A program made the position numbers and the translations under genes. DNA of 11,067 bases, taken from positions 1-11,067 of the forward strand of contig JAFXEA010000431.1 in the NCBI GenBank assembly GCA_017521065.1, written 5' to 3'. This DNA is from Kiritimatiellia bacterium. Lineage in GTDB: Bacteria; Verrucomicrobiota; Kiritimatiellia; RFP12; UBA1067. This document shows, one piece after another, positions 1-7,318 of the stretch (its first letter is position 1; every line of letters starts with the position of its first letter). The notes under the pieces were generated by a model. It was not told the origin of the DNA. It worked only from the letters and a program-made list of their open reading frames with translations, and made no database searches.

Positions 1-339
1 CAGGTTGAACCGCACTTCAAGATATTCGTATGCGCTTGTGAGATTCAGACGGCGGAAGAATGGAAGATACCATTTAACAACAACCGGCGCCATCAGCAGG
101 ATACCGAACGAAATCGCAAAATAGCTCATGTCGCCCGAAAAGCTCATCGCAGGGATTGAAATAAATGTGATGGATGAAAACATCGTCGCATAAATCGACA
201 GTGACACGACCCACCAAGGCAGTTTCCCTCCCGCCTTGAAATATGCGTCGGCATCCCTGTTGCGGCGCATGAACCAGAACCCCATCCCGGCCATCAGGAG
301 GAAATAGGTAATGACTACTGCGACATCTATCGATTTCAT
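1..339 (-). CDS. Sodium:solute symporter (SSS/SLC5 family), N-terminal 113 residues only
   Basis: Inner-membrane transporter that would couple sodium entry to uptake of a small solute. Read on the minus strand from the ATG at 339 to the window edge, open throughout and in frame at base 1, so the gene continues outside. Visible are a first membrane helix (about residues 6-24), the SSS-typical stretch DAYFKAGGKLPWWV (31-44) leading into a second helix with ATMFSSITFISIP (51-63), a third hydrophobic helix (about 73-90), and LTSAYEYLEVRF (100-111), a hallmark early motif of the family. It lies 46 bases after the GDPD stop and is the last visible gene of the nanA-led cluster. SSS proteins include known sialic-acid transporters, so import of the aldolase substrate is the natural inference, but the substrate cannot be read from this fragment. 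No good Shine-Dalgarno precedes the ATG; the start fits the family alignment. Family call firm, substrate unsure. Confidence 0.88.
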   Translation of the reverse strand, partial: MKSIDVAVVITYFLLMAGMGFWFMRRNRDADAYFKAGGKLPWWVVSLSIYATMFSSITFISIPAMSFSGDMSYFAISFGILLMAPVVVKWYLPFFRRLNLTSAYEYLEVRFNL

Positions 340-385
340 AGAGGCTGAAAGGAATAGACGATAACTACAGTACCATCAATCCATT

Positions 386-1243
386 TCATAAGGATTGACT
401 GAGCAAATCCTTGGCCGCATTCCACGTGTCCAACTGCTTTTTGGCGCAATTCGTGGTAACACTCTGGGCTCCTCTGCGGAAAGCTTCTATCATGTTCGGG
501 AAATCGTCAATCGTCCATGCATGGAATTCAAAGCCTGCCTTTTTTATTGTCGCTATAAATTCCGCAGTCACATCGTGCGAATGGAAACGGCAGTCGATTC
601 CATCGACACCTATGCGCTTGAGAGTCGATATGAGGGCGCTTGCTTTCAGCGGCACTGAAGTCTTCCCCTTGCCTCTCCGTCCGGTCGTAAGCCAGTATAC
701 CTTATATTCAGGCATGGACGATTTCAGCGCCTTGCAGGTTTCCTCTTCGAACGAGATGAACAATGTATTCCCAGGTGTCGCATTCTTCTGTCCTGCAAAA
801 ACATCCTTGATGTACGGAACGATTTCAGGACCGGTTTTCACTTCGACATAAATGTATCTTCCGTTTCGAGCCAGCTTGAGCACCTCTTCAAGAAGCGCAG
901 GCCGTGTTCCTGCGAATTTTGACCCCTTCCAGACGCCCCAATTGCCCACATCGAGCTTTGAAACCTCGTCCCATGTGACATCCGCACAGCTGTTGGTGTT
1001 TACCCCGTTAGTCGTACGGCGCAGATTTCTGTCGTGGAACGTATACACCTTCCCGTCTTTTGACAGATAGACATCACATTCAAACCCGAAGCCGCGCTCT
1101 ACAGCCGTACGAAAAGCGGGTAAAGTGTTTTCCGGCGCATCAAAAGATTCACCTCTGTGGGATATCAGTGTCGAATATCCCGGAACAGCCGCATCGGCCA
1201 CTGTTACTGCATAAAACACCGCATAAGCAATCAACTTCTTCAT
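386..1243 (-). CDS. Secreted glycerophosphodiester phosphodiesterase family protein
   Basis: Hydrolyses glycerophosphodiesters to an alcohol and glycerol 3-phosphate, if it acts like the family. The 285-residue length is typical of a single-domain enzyme. Residues 1-19 look like a Sec signal peptide (MKK then a hydrophobic run ending ADAA), so it acts in the periplasm or outside. Catalytic and metal-binding positions are all present: SHRG...APENT (H29, R30, E38), FECDV (E55, D57), FHD (H70) and VEVK (E134, K136). The C-terminal HAWTIDD (241-247) and GAQSVTTN (258-265) match the family's last strands. An AAAGGA ribosome site sits about 8 bases before the ATG, supporting the start. It lies 18 bases after the propeller/TIM-barrel gene and 46 before the symporter gene. 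A secreted GDPD in a sugar-acid locus suggests a phosphodiester-linked polymer or phospholipid headgroup as co-substrate; this is inference. Confidence 0.92.
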   Translation of the reverse strand: MKKLIAYAVFYAVTVADAAVPGYSTLISHRGESFDAPENTLPAFRTAVERGFGFECDVYLSKDGKVYTFHDRNLRRTTNGVNTNSCADVTWDEVSKLDVGNWGVWKGSKFAGTRPALLEEVLKLARNGRYIYVEVKTGPEIVPYIKDVFAGQKNATPGNTLFISFEEETCKALKSSMPEYKVYWLTTGRRGKGKTSVPLKASALISTLKRIGVDGIDCRFHSHDVTAEFIATIKKAGFEFHAWTIDDFPNMIEAFRRGAQSVTTNCAKKQLDTWNAAKDLLSQSL

Positions 1244-1261
1244 TGTTCAGTTCCTTTAATT

Positions 1262-3334
1262 TTATTTGTTTAATTCTTCACACATTTCATCTGTATAATT
1301 ATTGTAGTCCACACACTCCATCAAGATGCCGTCAGCCTTGACCTCGTGTGCGAGATTCAAGAGAATCCTTGTCGCTTCCCGTTTGGAAACACCGAGCATA
1401 CGTGCATAGTCGCCGATGCCGCGTTTCTTTATCTGGCAATACTCGCTGACCGGACAGAACAGCTGACAGTCCCCTTTATCCCGCGCAACACTGCGATAGA
1501 ATGTCCGTGTGGATTCCAGCGGATGCTTGGGATCCGGATCATAGGCCATAATGACAATGCCGTCGATGATGCCGTTTCGGGCTAGTCTCCGCCAATCAAT
1601 CCCCCGTTCACGATACATTGCATCTGGATCGGCGTGACGGTCGTAGATGCCGAGAAGAAAGCGGATCTTGTGTCCCGTCCCATCCAAATGACGACGGACA
1701 CTGCAGAAGAACGAATACTGACGCTCCGCGACGAGCGCGATCCACCGCTTATCCGTCGGAGGGGGAAGTGGTTCTCCGGGATAGCGGGAATTCCACACGT
1801 CGATGTTCGGCTGCACATATTCGTTACGCACGCCCCACCCTCCCGTCCGCCAGGCCTCTATGTAAAGCGTATCCGGACCCGCAGCCAGAATTTCATCCAA
1901 AAGCCGAAGTTTATGCGTCACAACTTCAGGGAAAGAGACTGAACAGCGCCCAACCCAAGGAGTTCTATTCGTATTGGCACACCAGAACTGCGGATGCGCT
2001 ATATTCCAACCTCCGATCTTACTTACATGCCAGTGATTTTCCTCATAGGGCCAATATGCACAGAATCCGAGCTTTCGTTTTGCGCACTCTTTGGATGCAG
2101 CAGAATAAACATCCTCGGCAGGAGAAACACCGAACAGACGCACATGACCGGTTCTTACCCCTCCATCAGGAATACGCACCTGACTGAACGGCGCAACGAG
2201 CCCCTCCACAGACTCCTCCCTGCTCGCATGTCGCGGCATCGACCCCCCGGTCACACGCCAGGCAAGCGTATCTGGTTTCGTTCGCACAACATGGTCGATG
2301 ATGTTGTGGACACCTTTTGCCGTTTCGATATCAAACTGTTTCCCGAAATCCCAATGATCGACCTGCGCAATCTTCTCGAAAGCGGGACGCAGAGCGTCCG
2401 CTTCATCAAGACTGCGCACATAAAGCCGTCCGTTCCGGTCGTATACGATACGCCTCCCGTCAGGCGAAAAGCACGGATTCTCCCCGACGCAGACACGCCG
2501 GGTTCGACCGCTGACCATATCCCGCACATAAACGCACCAGCCTGGATCGCCGGGAAGAAATCCCGAATAGCAGATCTTACTCCCGTCATTCGACCAACGC
2601 GGAGAATGACATGAGGATTTCTCAGGATTTGTCAGACAGTATTTTGCGTCGGTACAGACAGACTCTTCTCCGACCATTTCAACAGGAGCGACAATGATGC
2701 GCCAGTTCGTCCAGAAATTCCGCACTTCAGACCAGAGAATAGATTTCCCGTCTGGGGAAACGGACGGCTGCATCACACCGGCGTTATGATTGGGAGATAT
2801 ATGACGACGAATCTTGATTCCTCTACCGCGAAGAGATAGAGATGCCATGTGGGAAACGCAGAGCCGCTTCGGTCCCGTACCGTTCTCCTCCCCGCGCGAT
2901 GTTGAGAACCAAATCGTACCGTCAGGCGCAACAGACGCACCGTAATCGAATACACGGCCGTGTGTCAATTGCACGTGACGGCCATTTTTCGATAGCCACA
3001 AATTCGCGCCGTCGTCCATCGGGTTGTTCCGCACGGCAACAAACGACGTGTTACTCGCCAGTGAATAGGTATAGATCAACGCGCCATCTGAAGTCCAGGC
3101 GGGAAAACCGGCAAACCCCTTATCCGACCGGATCCATTTTATGTTTCCTCCGGAACTCGGCATCACGCCGACAGCCAGCCGCCCATTCCTGACCGCCTCG
3201 AAAGCGAGCTTAGTTCCATCAGGCGAAAACACACCCTTGCGCCCCTCCCCAATCGCACGCTCATCCGAATCGGATGCAAAAGCCGCGAAAGCGAAAGACG
3301 ATAAGACAATTGCGATAAAACGAACAATCGACAT
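1262..3334 (-). CDS. Secreted TolB-like beta-propeller fused to a TIM-barrel glycosidase-like domain
   Basis: 690 residues with a clear signal peptide (1-20, hydrophobic core ending FAAFA). Residues about 25-310 carry six PD40/WD40-like units with a [S/A]PDG-type core: FSPDG (36-40), TSDG (81-84), APDG (136-139), SPDG (193-196), SNDG (248-251) and FSPDG (289-293). This is what a six-bladed TolB-type propeller would show. Residues about 320-690 form a second domain resembling family-10-glycosylhydrolase-like (GHL/DUF187-type) barrels: HWDFGKQFDIE (327-337), then HPQFWCANTNRTPWVGRC (447-464) leading to YIEAWRTGGWG (491-501), IVIMAYDPD (593-601) and GILMECVDYNNY (669-680). E493, D599 or D601 and E673 are candidate catalytic acids by position at strand ends. 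It also has 18 cysteines, many for a secreted protein. AAGG precedes the ATG; it starts 15 bases after the passenger gene. Enzyme activity is inferred, not shown; a binding role is possible. Confidence 0.8.
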   Translation of the reverse strand: MSIVRFIAIVLSSFAFAAFASDSDERAIGEGRKGVFSPDGTKLAFEAVRNGRLAVGVMPSSGGNIKWIRSDKGFAGFPAWTSDGALIYTYSLASNTSFVAVRNNPMDDGANLWLSKNGRHVQLTHGRVFDYGASVAPDGTIWFSTSRGEENGTGPKRLCVSHMASLSLRGRGIKIRRHISPNHNAGVMQPSVSPDGKSILWSEVRNFWTNWRIIVAPVEMVGEESVCTDAKYCLTNPEKSSCHSPRWSNDGSKICYSGFLPGDPGWCVYVRDMVSGRTRRVCVGENPCFSPDGRRIVYDRNGRLYVRSLDEADALRPAFEKIAQVDHWDFGKQFDIETAKGVHNIIDHVVRTKPDTLAWRVTGGSMPRHASREESVEGLVAPFSQVRIPDGGVRTGHVRLFGVSPAEDVYSAASKECAKRKLGFCAYWPYEENHWHVSKIGGWNIAHPQFWCANTNRTPWVGRCSVSFPEVVTHKLRLLDEILAAGPDTLYIEAWRTGGWGVRNEYVQPNIDVWNSRYPGEPLPPPTDKRWIALVAERQYSFFCSVRRHLDGTGHKIRFLLGIYDRHADPDAMYRERGIDWRRLARNGIIDGIVIMAYDPDPKHPLESTRTFYRSVARDKGDCQLFCPVSEYCQIKKRGIGDYARMLGVSKREATRILLNLAHEVKADGILMECVDYNNYTDEMCEELNK

Positions 3335-3349
3335 ATAAAAAACCTTACA

Positions 3350-5440
3350 TTACCTGACAACAACAGCAAAACCATTATTGTATTTGGCTCTGAAAATGCC
3401 GTTGTGCACCTCTATCTTCCAGTTTTTCGACACCACCCCATCTATCTTCACAATCCAGCCGGAAAGATTCTCCGTACCCGATAATGCCCCTGTCGCTCTG
3501 ACAATATTTACAGCCGGGAGATCTTTTTCGTCTGCACCGCCCAGATTCAAAACATCAACCGCCCCAGTATCAGGGAGCACAAGATCACCTTCAACCACCA
3601 GCGGCGTCTTCTGTCCGGCAGGTGCGGAAAAGCCCGCACCCGACTCGAGCGACACATTTGCTACAGTGCCCGTACCGCCTAAATACGCGCCTGAAACGAC
3701 TTCAACGGACGACGGCGTGACAAGACATCCGTCTACCCGCATAGTTCCTTCGGCAACGGTTACAACACCGGACACCCTGTTCGTGACGCTTGCAACCGAA
3801 AACGTTCCGGCTCCTGTCTTGATAAATCCGCAGTCCGTCATAACACCCGCCGCTGTATCGTTTGTCGCCGCATTCCAGATATGATACCCCATCACCACAT
3901 CCGTTCTCCCGTCCCCGGTCATATCTGCAACATCGACAATCGTCCGCGAACCGTTCTGATTTCCGCATGTACGATAACCATTGTATACACTGACAGCCTG
4001 CCTTTTCGTTTCAAGCGTTTCATCAGGCCACATCACAAGCGGCCTGTCGCCTTTGAACGTCACACTGTTCTTGAACCCAAAAATACCGAACTGTTCACTC
4101 ATGCCGAGATTGCTGATATTAAGCGTAGCGTTGTCAAAAACACAATCCATGACTGTTAGTGAACCATGATTACCGGTGCCGGGCGTCACTTCCAGCGTGC
4201 CATGATCGACGACAAGCTTTATATTCGGGGTATCATCAGCACCCTGCTTGAAAATATTGCGCTTTTTAATGCGCAGTGTCGCATTAGTGGAAACCGTAAC
4301 CATCTGCAGCGAATCATCCGCATCTGCCCGAAAGAAGTTCTGCACATTAGATTCAGACAAGAACTCAACGCTCCCTTCTTCAATTCTGAAATCTCCCTTA
4401 AAAGGCTTCTTGCACCCATTGTTGGGGAATGAAAGCGTTCCCGCGCCGGTCTTTATAAGATCGCACCGATACTCACCAACAGTATTAGTTCCCCAAGTAA
4501 AGCCACTCAAACACATTTCAGCATCAACTCCGTCAATCACATCATCAACACATATCTCAACAGGGTTGCGAACATTCAAAGAAATCAGATGATCCGCATC
4601 GTTAAAATCGCCTTCACAGCCAAGAGACTGTTTTTCGGTTCCGGAAAAGTGAATTTTATTGAATACGTACAATGAAGAGTTTCCGCCCAGTTCATAGGAG
4701 GCCGACCTGTTTGGTTTAGTATCTGTTGAATGCCAGTTCGCTCCCACATTCACGATGCCGCCATTGAGCTTAAGAGTATTGACGCAAAGCGGCGACGGCG
4801 TGAGTGGAGTTGCATCTGAATAATTAGTACAGATATTAAGTACGGCTCCCTTATCCAACTGAATATTCAAACCGCACTCTGGATTGCCGTACGTACCGGA
4901 CTGATTGCGTTCAAGAAACGTCAACGACGCGCCATTGCGGACCGTCACCCAATGCGGCACCATTCTGGGACCGAGAAAGTTGTGGTTGTTTGGATCAAGA
5001 CAGGCTATCTCCCCTTCAACGATCTCAATGCCGTTCGTCAGGCCGTTTCCTCGATTAATTCCGCCTTGCTGGGTTTTATGTGAACCTGAAAGGTAATCCG
5101 TCAGTACAAGAGTCCCTTTCCCGCGTTTTGTGAAGGACACGGTATCCGGACCCAACCCATATTGATTATTAGCGCCCCAACCGAACAACAACGTGTCGTC
5201 GATATCAAACACAACGTGTCCGGGATTGAAACGTCCGTCCATTCGAAGCGATGGTCCGGTAAAGAAATCCGTTGAAATCAGGATGTTATCGCCCGTAGCA
5301 AACGTCACGTTTTCCCCCGACGCATTCCTCCAAATAGACGAAGATGTTGTCCACACCTTCGCATCGTCACCGACAAGTGTCAGATCTGCCGCCGAAACGG
5401 CCGTTGCCGCCGAAAAGAATACCAATATCATCATCTTCAT
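3350..5440 (-). CDS. Secreted autotransporter-associated-repeat (beta-helix) passenger-like protein without a barrel
   Basis: 696 residues with a signal peptide (1-18, ending AVSAAD). Three copies of the autotransporter-associated repeat core are visible: KRGKGTLVL (105-113) with IEIVEGEIAC (138-147), LIKTGAGTLSF (328-338) with FRIEEGSVEF (351-360), and FIKTGAGTFSV (539-549) with VTVAEGTMRV (560-569). These are followed by YLGGTGTVANVSLESGAGFS (586-605). Such repeats stack as a parallel beta-helix in secreted or surface proteins. The C-terminus (SGWIVKIDGVV ... FAVVVR) closes as strand-rich sequence. I see no 12-strand autotransporter barrel, PEP-CTERM, LPXTG or type IX domain, so how it leaves the cell is unexplained. 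AAAGGA lies about 9 bases before the ATG. It sits between nanA (36-base gap) and the propeller gene (15 bases). A role in holding a glycan or displaying the enzyme is inference; the molecular function is unknown. Confidence 0.85.
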   Translation of the reverse strand: MKMMILVFFSAATAVSAADLTLVGDDAKVWTTSSSIWRNASGENVTFATGDNILISTDFFTGPSLRMDGRFNPGHVVFDIDDTLLFGWGANNQYGLGPDTVSFTKRGKGTLVLTDYLSGSHKTQQGGINRGNGLTNGIEIVEGEIACLDPNNHNFLGPRMVPHWVTVRNGASLTFLERNQSGTYGNPECGLNIQLDKGAVLNICTNYSDATPLTPSPLCVNTLKLNGGIVNVGANWHSTDTKPNRSASYELGGNSSLYVFNKIHFSGTEKQSLGCEGDFNDADHLISLNVRNPVEICVDDVIDGVDAEMCLSGFTWGTNTVGEYRCDLIKTGAGTLSFPNNGCKKPFKGDFRIEEGSVEFLSESNVQNFFRADADDSLQMVTVSTNATLRIKKRNIFKQGADDTPNIKLVVDHGTLEVTPGTGNHGSLTVMDCVFDNATLNISNLGMSEQFGIFGFKNSVTFKGDRPLVMWPDETLETKRQAVSVYNGYRTCGNQNGSRTIVDVADMTGDGRTDVVMGYHIWNAATNDTAAGVMTDCGFIKTGAGTFSVASVTNRVSGVVTVAEGTMRVDGCLVTPSSVEVVSGAYLGGTGTVANVSLESGAGFSAPAGQKTPLVVEGDLVLPDTGAVDVLNLGGADEKDLPAVNIVRATGALSGTENLSGWIVKIDGVVSKNWKIEVHNGIFRAKYNNGFAVVVR

Positions 5441-5476
5441 TTTGCGCGTTCCTTTCTTTCTAATTTCAAAGTCCGT

Positions 5477-6394
5477 TCATGGAGCGGCACCTTCCTTAAC
5501 TATTCCAAGGGCGGCGAAGCGCTTGGCGTAGGCGCGGTACTGCGCGGGAGTGAGAGGTTCGAACGGTTTCCGGAACGGGCCGCAGTCGATGCCGATGAAC
5601 TTCATCATCGCCTTGCGGTAGCTCCAGTTGTCGGATTCGATCATAAGCTCAACAACGCGATTCGCTTCGTCCTGCCATTTCGCCGCCTCGCGGAAACGCC
5701 CCTTCTCGGCAAGTTCGCAGATTTTTGCGAAGTGTTTCGGGATAATGTTGTAGGTCGTGCCGATGCCGCCGGAGAAGACGTTTCCGAGCGCAAGACCGCA
5801 AAGAAGCTGCTCGTCGCATCCCGCGAACCAAATGGTCTCTTTCGTTTCATCGAGTTTGCGCTTCAGGCATTGCGCGGCGTAGTAGTCGCGCCCCGTGTAT
5901 TTCATGCCCTTCACGTTAGGGTTGTCGAAAAGACGGATATCTCGTTCAGGCACGAGCGCCGATCCCATCGAATATACCATGAACGGCAAATCCGTCGCCG
6001 CAGCGATAGTGCGGTAGTGGTAGAGCGCGGCGTCGAAGGAATTCCGGTAAAGCTGCGGCGTTATCGACGACACCCAATCAATTCCGATATCGGCGGCGTA
6101 GCGCGCAAGCTCGACGGAATCGTCGGTGCAGTTGGCGCCAACGTGCGCGATAAGCTTTCCGCGACCACGATTCGCTTTCGCCGCTGCCTGATATACCGCC
6201 TTTCGCTCCTCTGTGGACAAGAGCCACCACTCACCAGTCGTGCCGGTCAGATAGAAACCCCTTAAGCCATTGGCATAGCCGTAATCCATGATTCGCGCGA
6301 CCGTATCGGCATCCACGCGCCCCTTTGCGTCATACGGCGTGAACAGCGCCGCATACGCGCCGGACATTCCGTTGAATGAGTTTTTCTTTTTCAT
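5477..6394 (-). CDS. nanA: N-acetylneuraminate lyase-type aldolase (DapA/NAL superfamily)
   Basis: Cytoplasmic class I aldolase that probably splits N-acetylneuraminate into pyruvate and N-acetylmannosamine. 305 residues, close to the usual ~295-300. Family marks are GTTGE (51-55, pyruvate carboxylate binding), HVGANC (84-89), ITPQLYR (111-117), MVYS with catalytic Y141, and the Schiff-base lysine K165 in VKGMKYTG. This is the same residue number as the E. coli lyase lysine as I recall it. The stretch GGIGTTYNI (209-217) and the C-terminal RKPFEPLTP resemble sialate lyases more than dihydrodipicolinate synthases. First gene of the minus-strand cluster, followed 36 bases later by the secreted passenger gene; linkage to a secreted glycosidase-like protein and an SSS symporter supports a sugar-acid role. 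The ribosome site is weak (GGATG, about 13 bases upstream). Another 2-keto sugar acid as substrate is possible. Confidence 0.85.
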   Translation of the reverse strand: MKKKNSFNGMSGAYAALFTPYDAKGRVDADTVARIMDYGYANGLRGFYLTGTTGEWWLLSTEERKAVYQAAAKANRGRGKLIAHVGANCTDDSVELARYAADIGIDWVSSITPQLYRNSFDAALYHYRTIAAATDLPFMVYSMGSALVPERDIRLFDNPNVKGMKYTGRDYYAAQCLKRKLDETKETIWFAGCDEQLLCGLALGNVFSGGIGTTYNIIPKHFAKICELAEKGRFREAAKWQDEANRVVELMIESDNWSYRKAMMKFIGIDCGPFRKPFEPLTPAQYRAYAKRFAALGIVKEGAAP

Positions 6395-6397
6395 TGG

Positions 6398-6419
6398 TTC
6401 ATTGTCATCCGTTAATGAA
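6398..6419. promoter_or_regulatory. Inverted repeat just upstream of nanA, candidate operator
   Basis: TTCATT and AATGAA form a perfect 6-base inverted repeat separated by 10 bases, ending 4 bases before the nanA start codon. The one-helical-turn-plus spacing is what a dimeric repressor could use, but arms this short arise by chance in AT-rich leader DNA. Confidence 0.2.
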
Positions 6420-6461
6420 AACGGCGCAATGATACCACTTACGAGAACCCTTTATGAACAA

Positions 6462-6511
6462 AATATAATTTTGATGATTTTTTATACAATCCGACAACGC
6501 CACATGTGCAA
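6462..6511 (-). promoter_or_regulatory. Putative promoter region of the nanA-led operon
   Basis: The 151 bases between nanA and the Rpn remnant hold the only plausible start for the five-gene cluster. Two minus-strand candidates are visible: TTGTAT (6484-6489) with TATATT (6462-6467), spacer 16; and TTGCAC (6506-6511) with GTATAA or TATAAA around 6481-6487, spacer 18-19. Each -35 matches consensus at only 3 of 6, so this may depend on an activator such as the neighbouring XylR-type regulator. It predicts a leader of about 60-85 bases. Confidence 0.28.
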
Positions 6512-6545
6512 AAAGGAAACGCTCCATGACGAAATGTGAAATCTG

Positions 6546-6970
6546 TTACAGCAAAGCAATCTCATCGATGGTTAGGCCAGTTGCTACGGCAATTTGGTCA
6601 TCTGTAAGATTCATAGCCTTAAGATTACGAGCGGCATGAAGTTTTCCCTCGCGAAGGCCAGCTTCTTTACCTTCGCGAAGCCCCACTTCCTTGCCTTTGT
6701 TGAAACTGCGTTCCGGCGCAGATGCAAGCGTCTTGTCAACGCGCACATAGTCCCAAAACTTGTCGTAGCCTCTCAACTGTTCCCGGGTATATGCGGATTC
6801 CTCAACAAGCTCAACCGCCTGACGAATCTCCTTTGACTCAAGCAATTCCTGCGGCACGCTTTCTGTAGTATTGTTTATCTCTGTCAGGAAGCGAAGCCAC
6901 AATACTGCCATCTTTCGCTCGGCAATCGTTTGAGGCTTGAATTTAGGCAATTCAACAAATACAAGATAGA
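6546..6970 (-). pseudogene. C-terminal remnant of an Rpn/PD-(D/E)XK nuclease family transposase
   Basis: The open frame 6546-6950 encodes 134 residues beginning at a TTG codon. The same reading continues upstream as LVYLVFVELPKFKPQT, the strand and ELPKF motif that in full proteins follows the nuclease core. Intact Rpn-like proteins are about 280-300 residues, so the N-terminal PD-(D/E)XK half is missing here, and a functional recombination-promoting nuclease is very unlikely. Visible C-terminal traits are WLRFLTEI (18-25), a duplicated eight-residue unit GKEVGLRE / GKEAGLRE (86-101), and the terminal helical domain LTDDQIAVATGLTIDEI (115-131). This tail, with GLREGK repeats and a 'G-L-[ST]-x-[ED]-x-I' ending, is characteristic of the family. 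The break point lies at about 6970-6985, where a UPF0210 gene end begins. It may still be translated as a short protein, but no ribosome site is evident. Confidence 0.8.
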
Positions 6971-7135
6971 CTAGTTCTTGAACGAATGGATTGGGGCGGG
7001 GATGCGTCCCTTGCGGGCAACAAACGCCTCGCAGGAGAAGCGGTTCACCGGCATCACAGGCGCGTAGCCGAGAAGACCGCCGAACTCCACTGTATCGCCG
7101 ACCTTCTTGCCGATTACAGGGATGATACTGACAGC
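6971..7135 (-). pseudogene. C-terminal remnant of a UPF0210 (DUF711) family protein
   Basis: On the minus strand, about 52 codons ending at the TAG of 6971-6973 read as the extreme C-terminus of UPF0210/DUF711 proteins. They include IPVIGKKVGDTVEFGGLLGY, then APVMPVNRFSCEAF and GRIPAPIHSFKN before the stop. The final IPAPIHSFKN is a signature ending of this family as I recall it. Intact members are about 450 residues; upstream of about 7135 the match fades and the frame meets a stop near 7170, so some 400 residues are absent. The stop codon overlaps the start of the Rpn-like sequence, marking an abrupt junction between two unrelated broken genes. Function of the intact family is unknown to me. 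No start codon or ribosome site remains. Confidence 0.72.
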
Positions 7136-7238
7136 GATAATTTCAAAGTGGGTCAGAACCCAAAAAAGAGTTTGATTATTGGCTTATATTCGCCTATTTT
7201 TAAAGTTTCAACGATTGCCGTGCCCTTCTTGAAATAAG

Positions 7239-7254
7239 GGGACATACCATTCAA
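7239..7254. repeat. Degenerate copy of the GGGACAGACCCTTC repeat
   Basis: GGGACATACCATTCAA matches the repeat at 7324-7339 (GGGACAGACCCTTCAA) at 14 of 16 positions. It also overlaps an inverted pair TTCTTGAA (7226-7233) / TTCAAGAA (7250-7257) with a 16-base spacer. It has lost the perfect stem of the 7319-7339 copy. Confidence 0.4.
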
Positions 7255-7318
7255 GAAAATGAGATAAGTTAAAAAGAGTGGGTAGATATTTGATTAATTG
7301 AATGATTTCTGTTGGTTC

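Noticed and set aside
411..851. Plus-strand open frames opposite the GDPD gene
   Set aside because: No family resemblance; the minus frame has a signal peptide and every catalytic motif of a GDPD.
1618..2614. Several long plus-strand frames opposite the propeller/TIM-barrel gene
   Set aside because: Arginine- and histidine-rich low-sense sequence typical of antisense shadows in GC-rich codon positions; no ribosome sites.
3350..3700. C-terminal autotransporter barrel on the passenger protein
   Set aside because: The last ~120 residues lack the alternating amphipathic strands and terminal aromatic residue expected of an outer-membrane barrel.
3378..3884. 168-residue plus-strand frame, proline/threonine/serine rich
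   Set aside because: It is the complement of the glycine/valine-rich beta-helix passenger gene, which explains its composition.
5732..6265. 177-residue plus-strand frame opposite nanA
   Set aside because: Shadow of a gene with intact catalytic residues; no recognisable domain.
7153..7245. Minus-strand 30-residue frame beginning MSPYFKKGTAIVETLK
   Set aside because: Composition looks protein-like and could be another remnant, but there is no ribosome site and I recognise no family, so it is not called as a gene.
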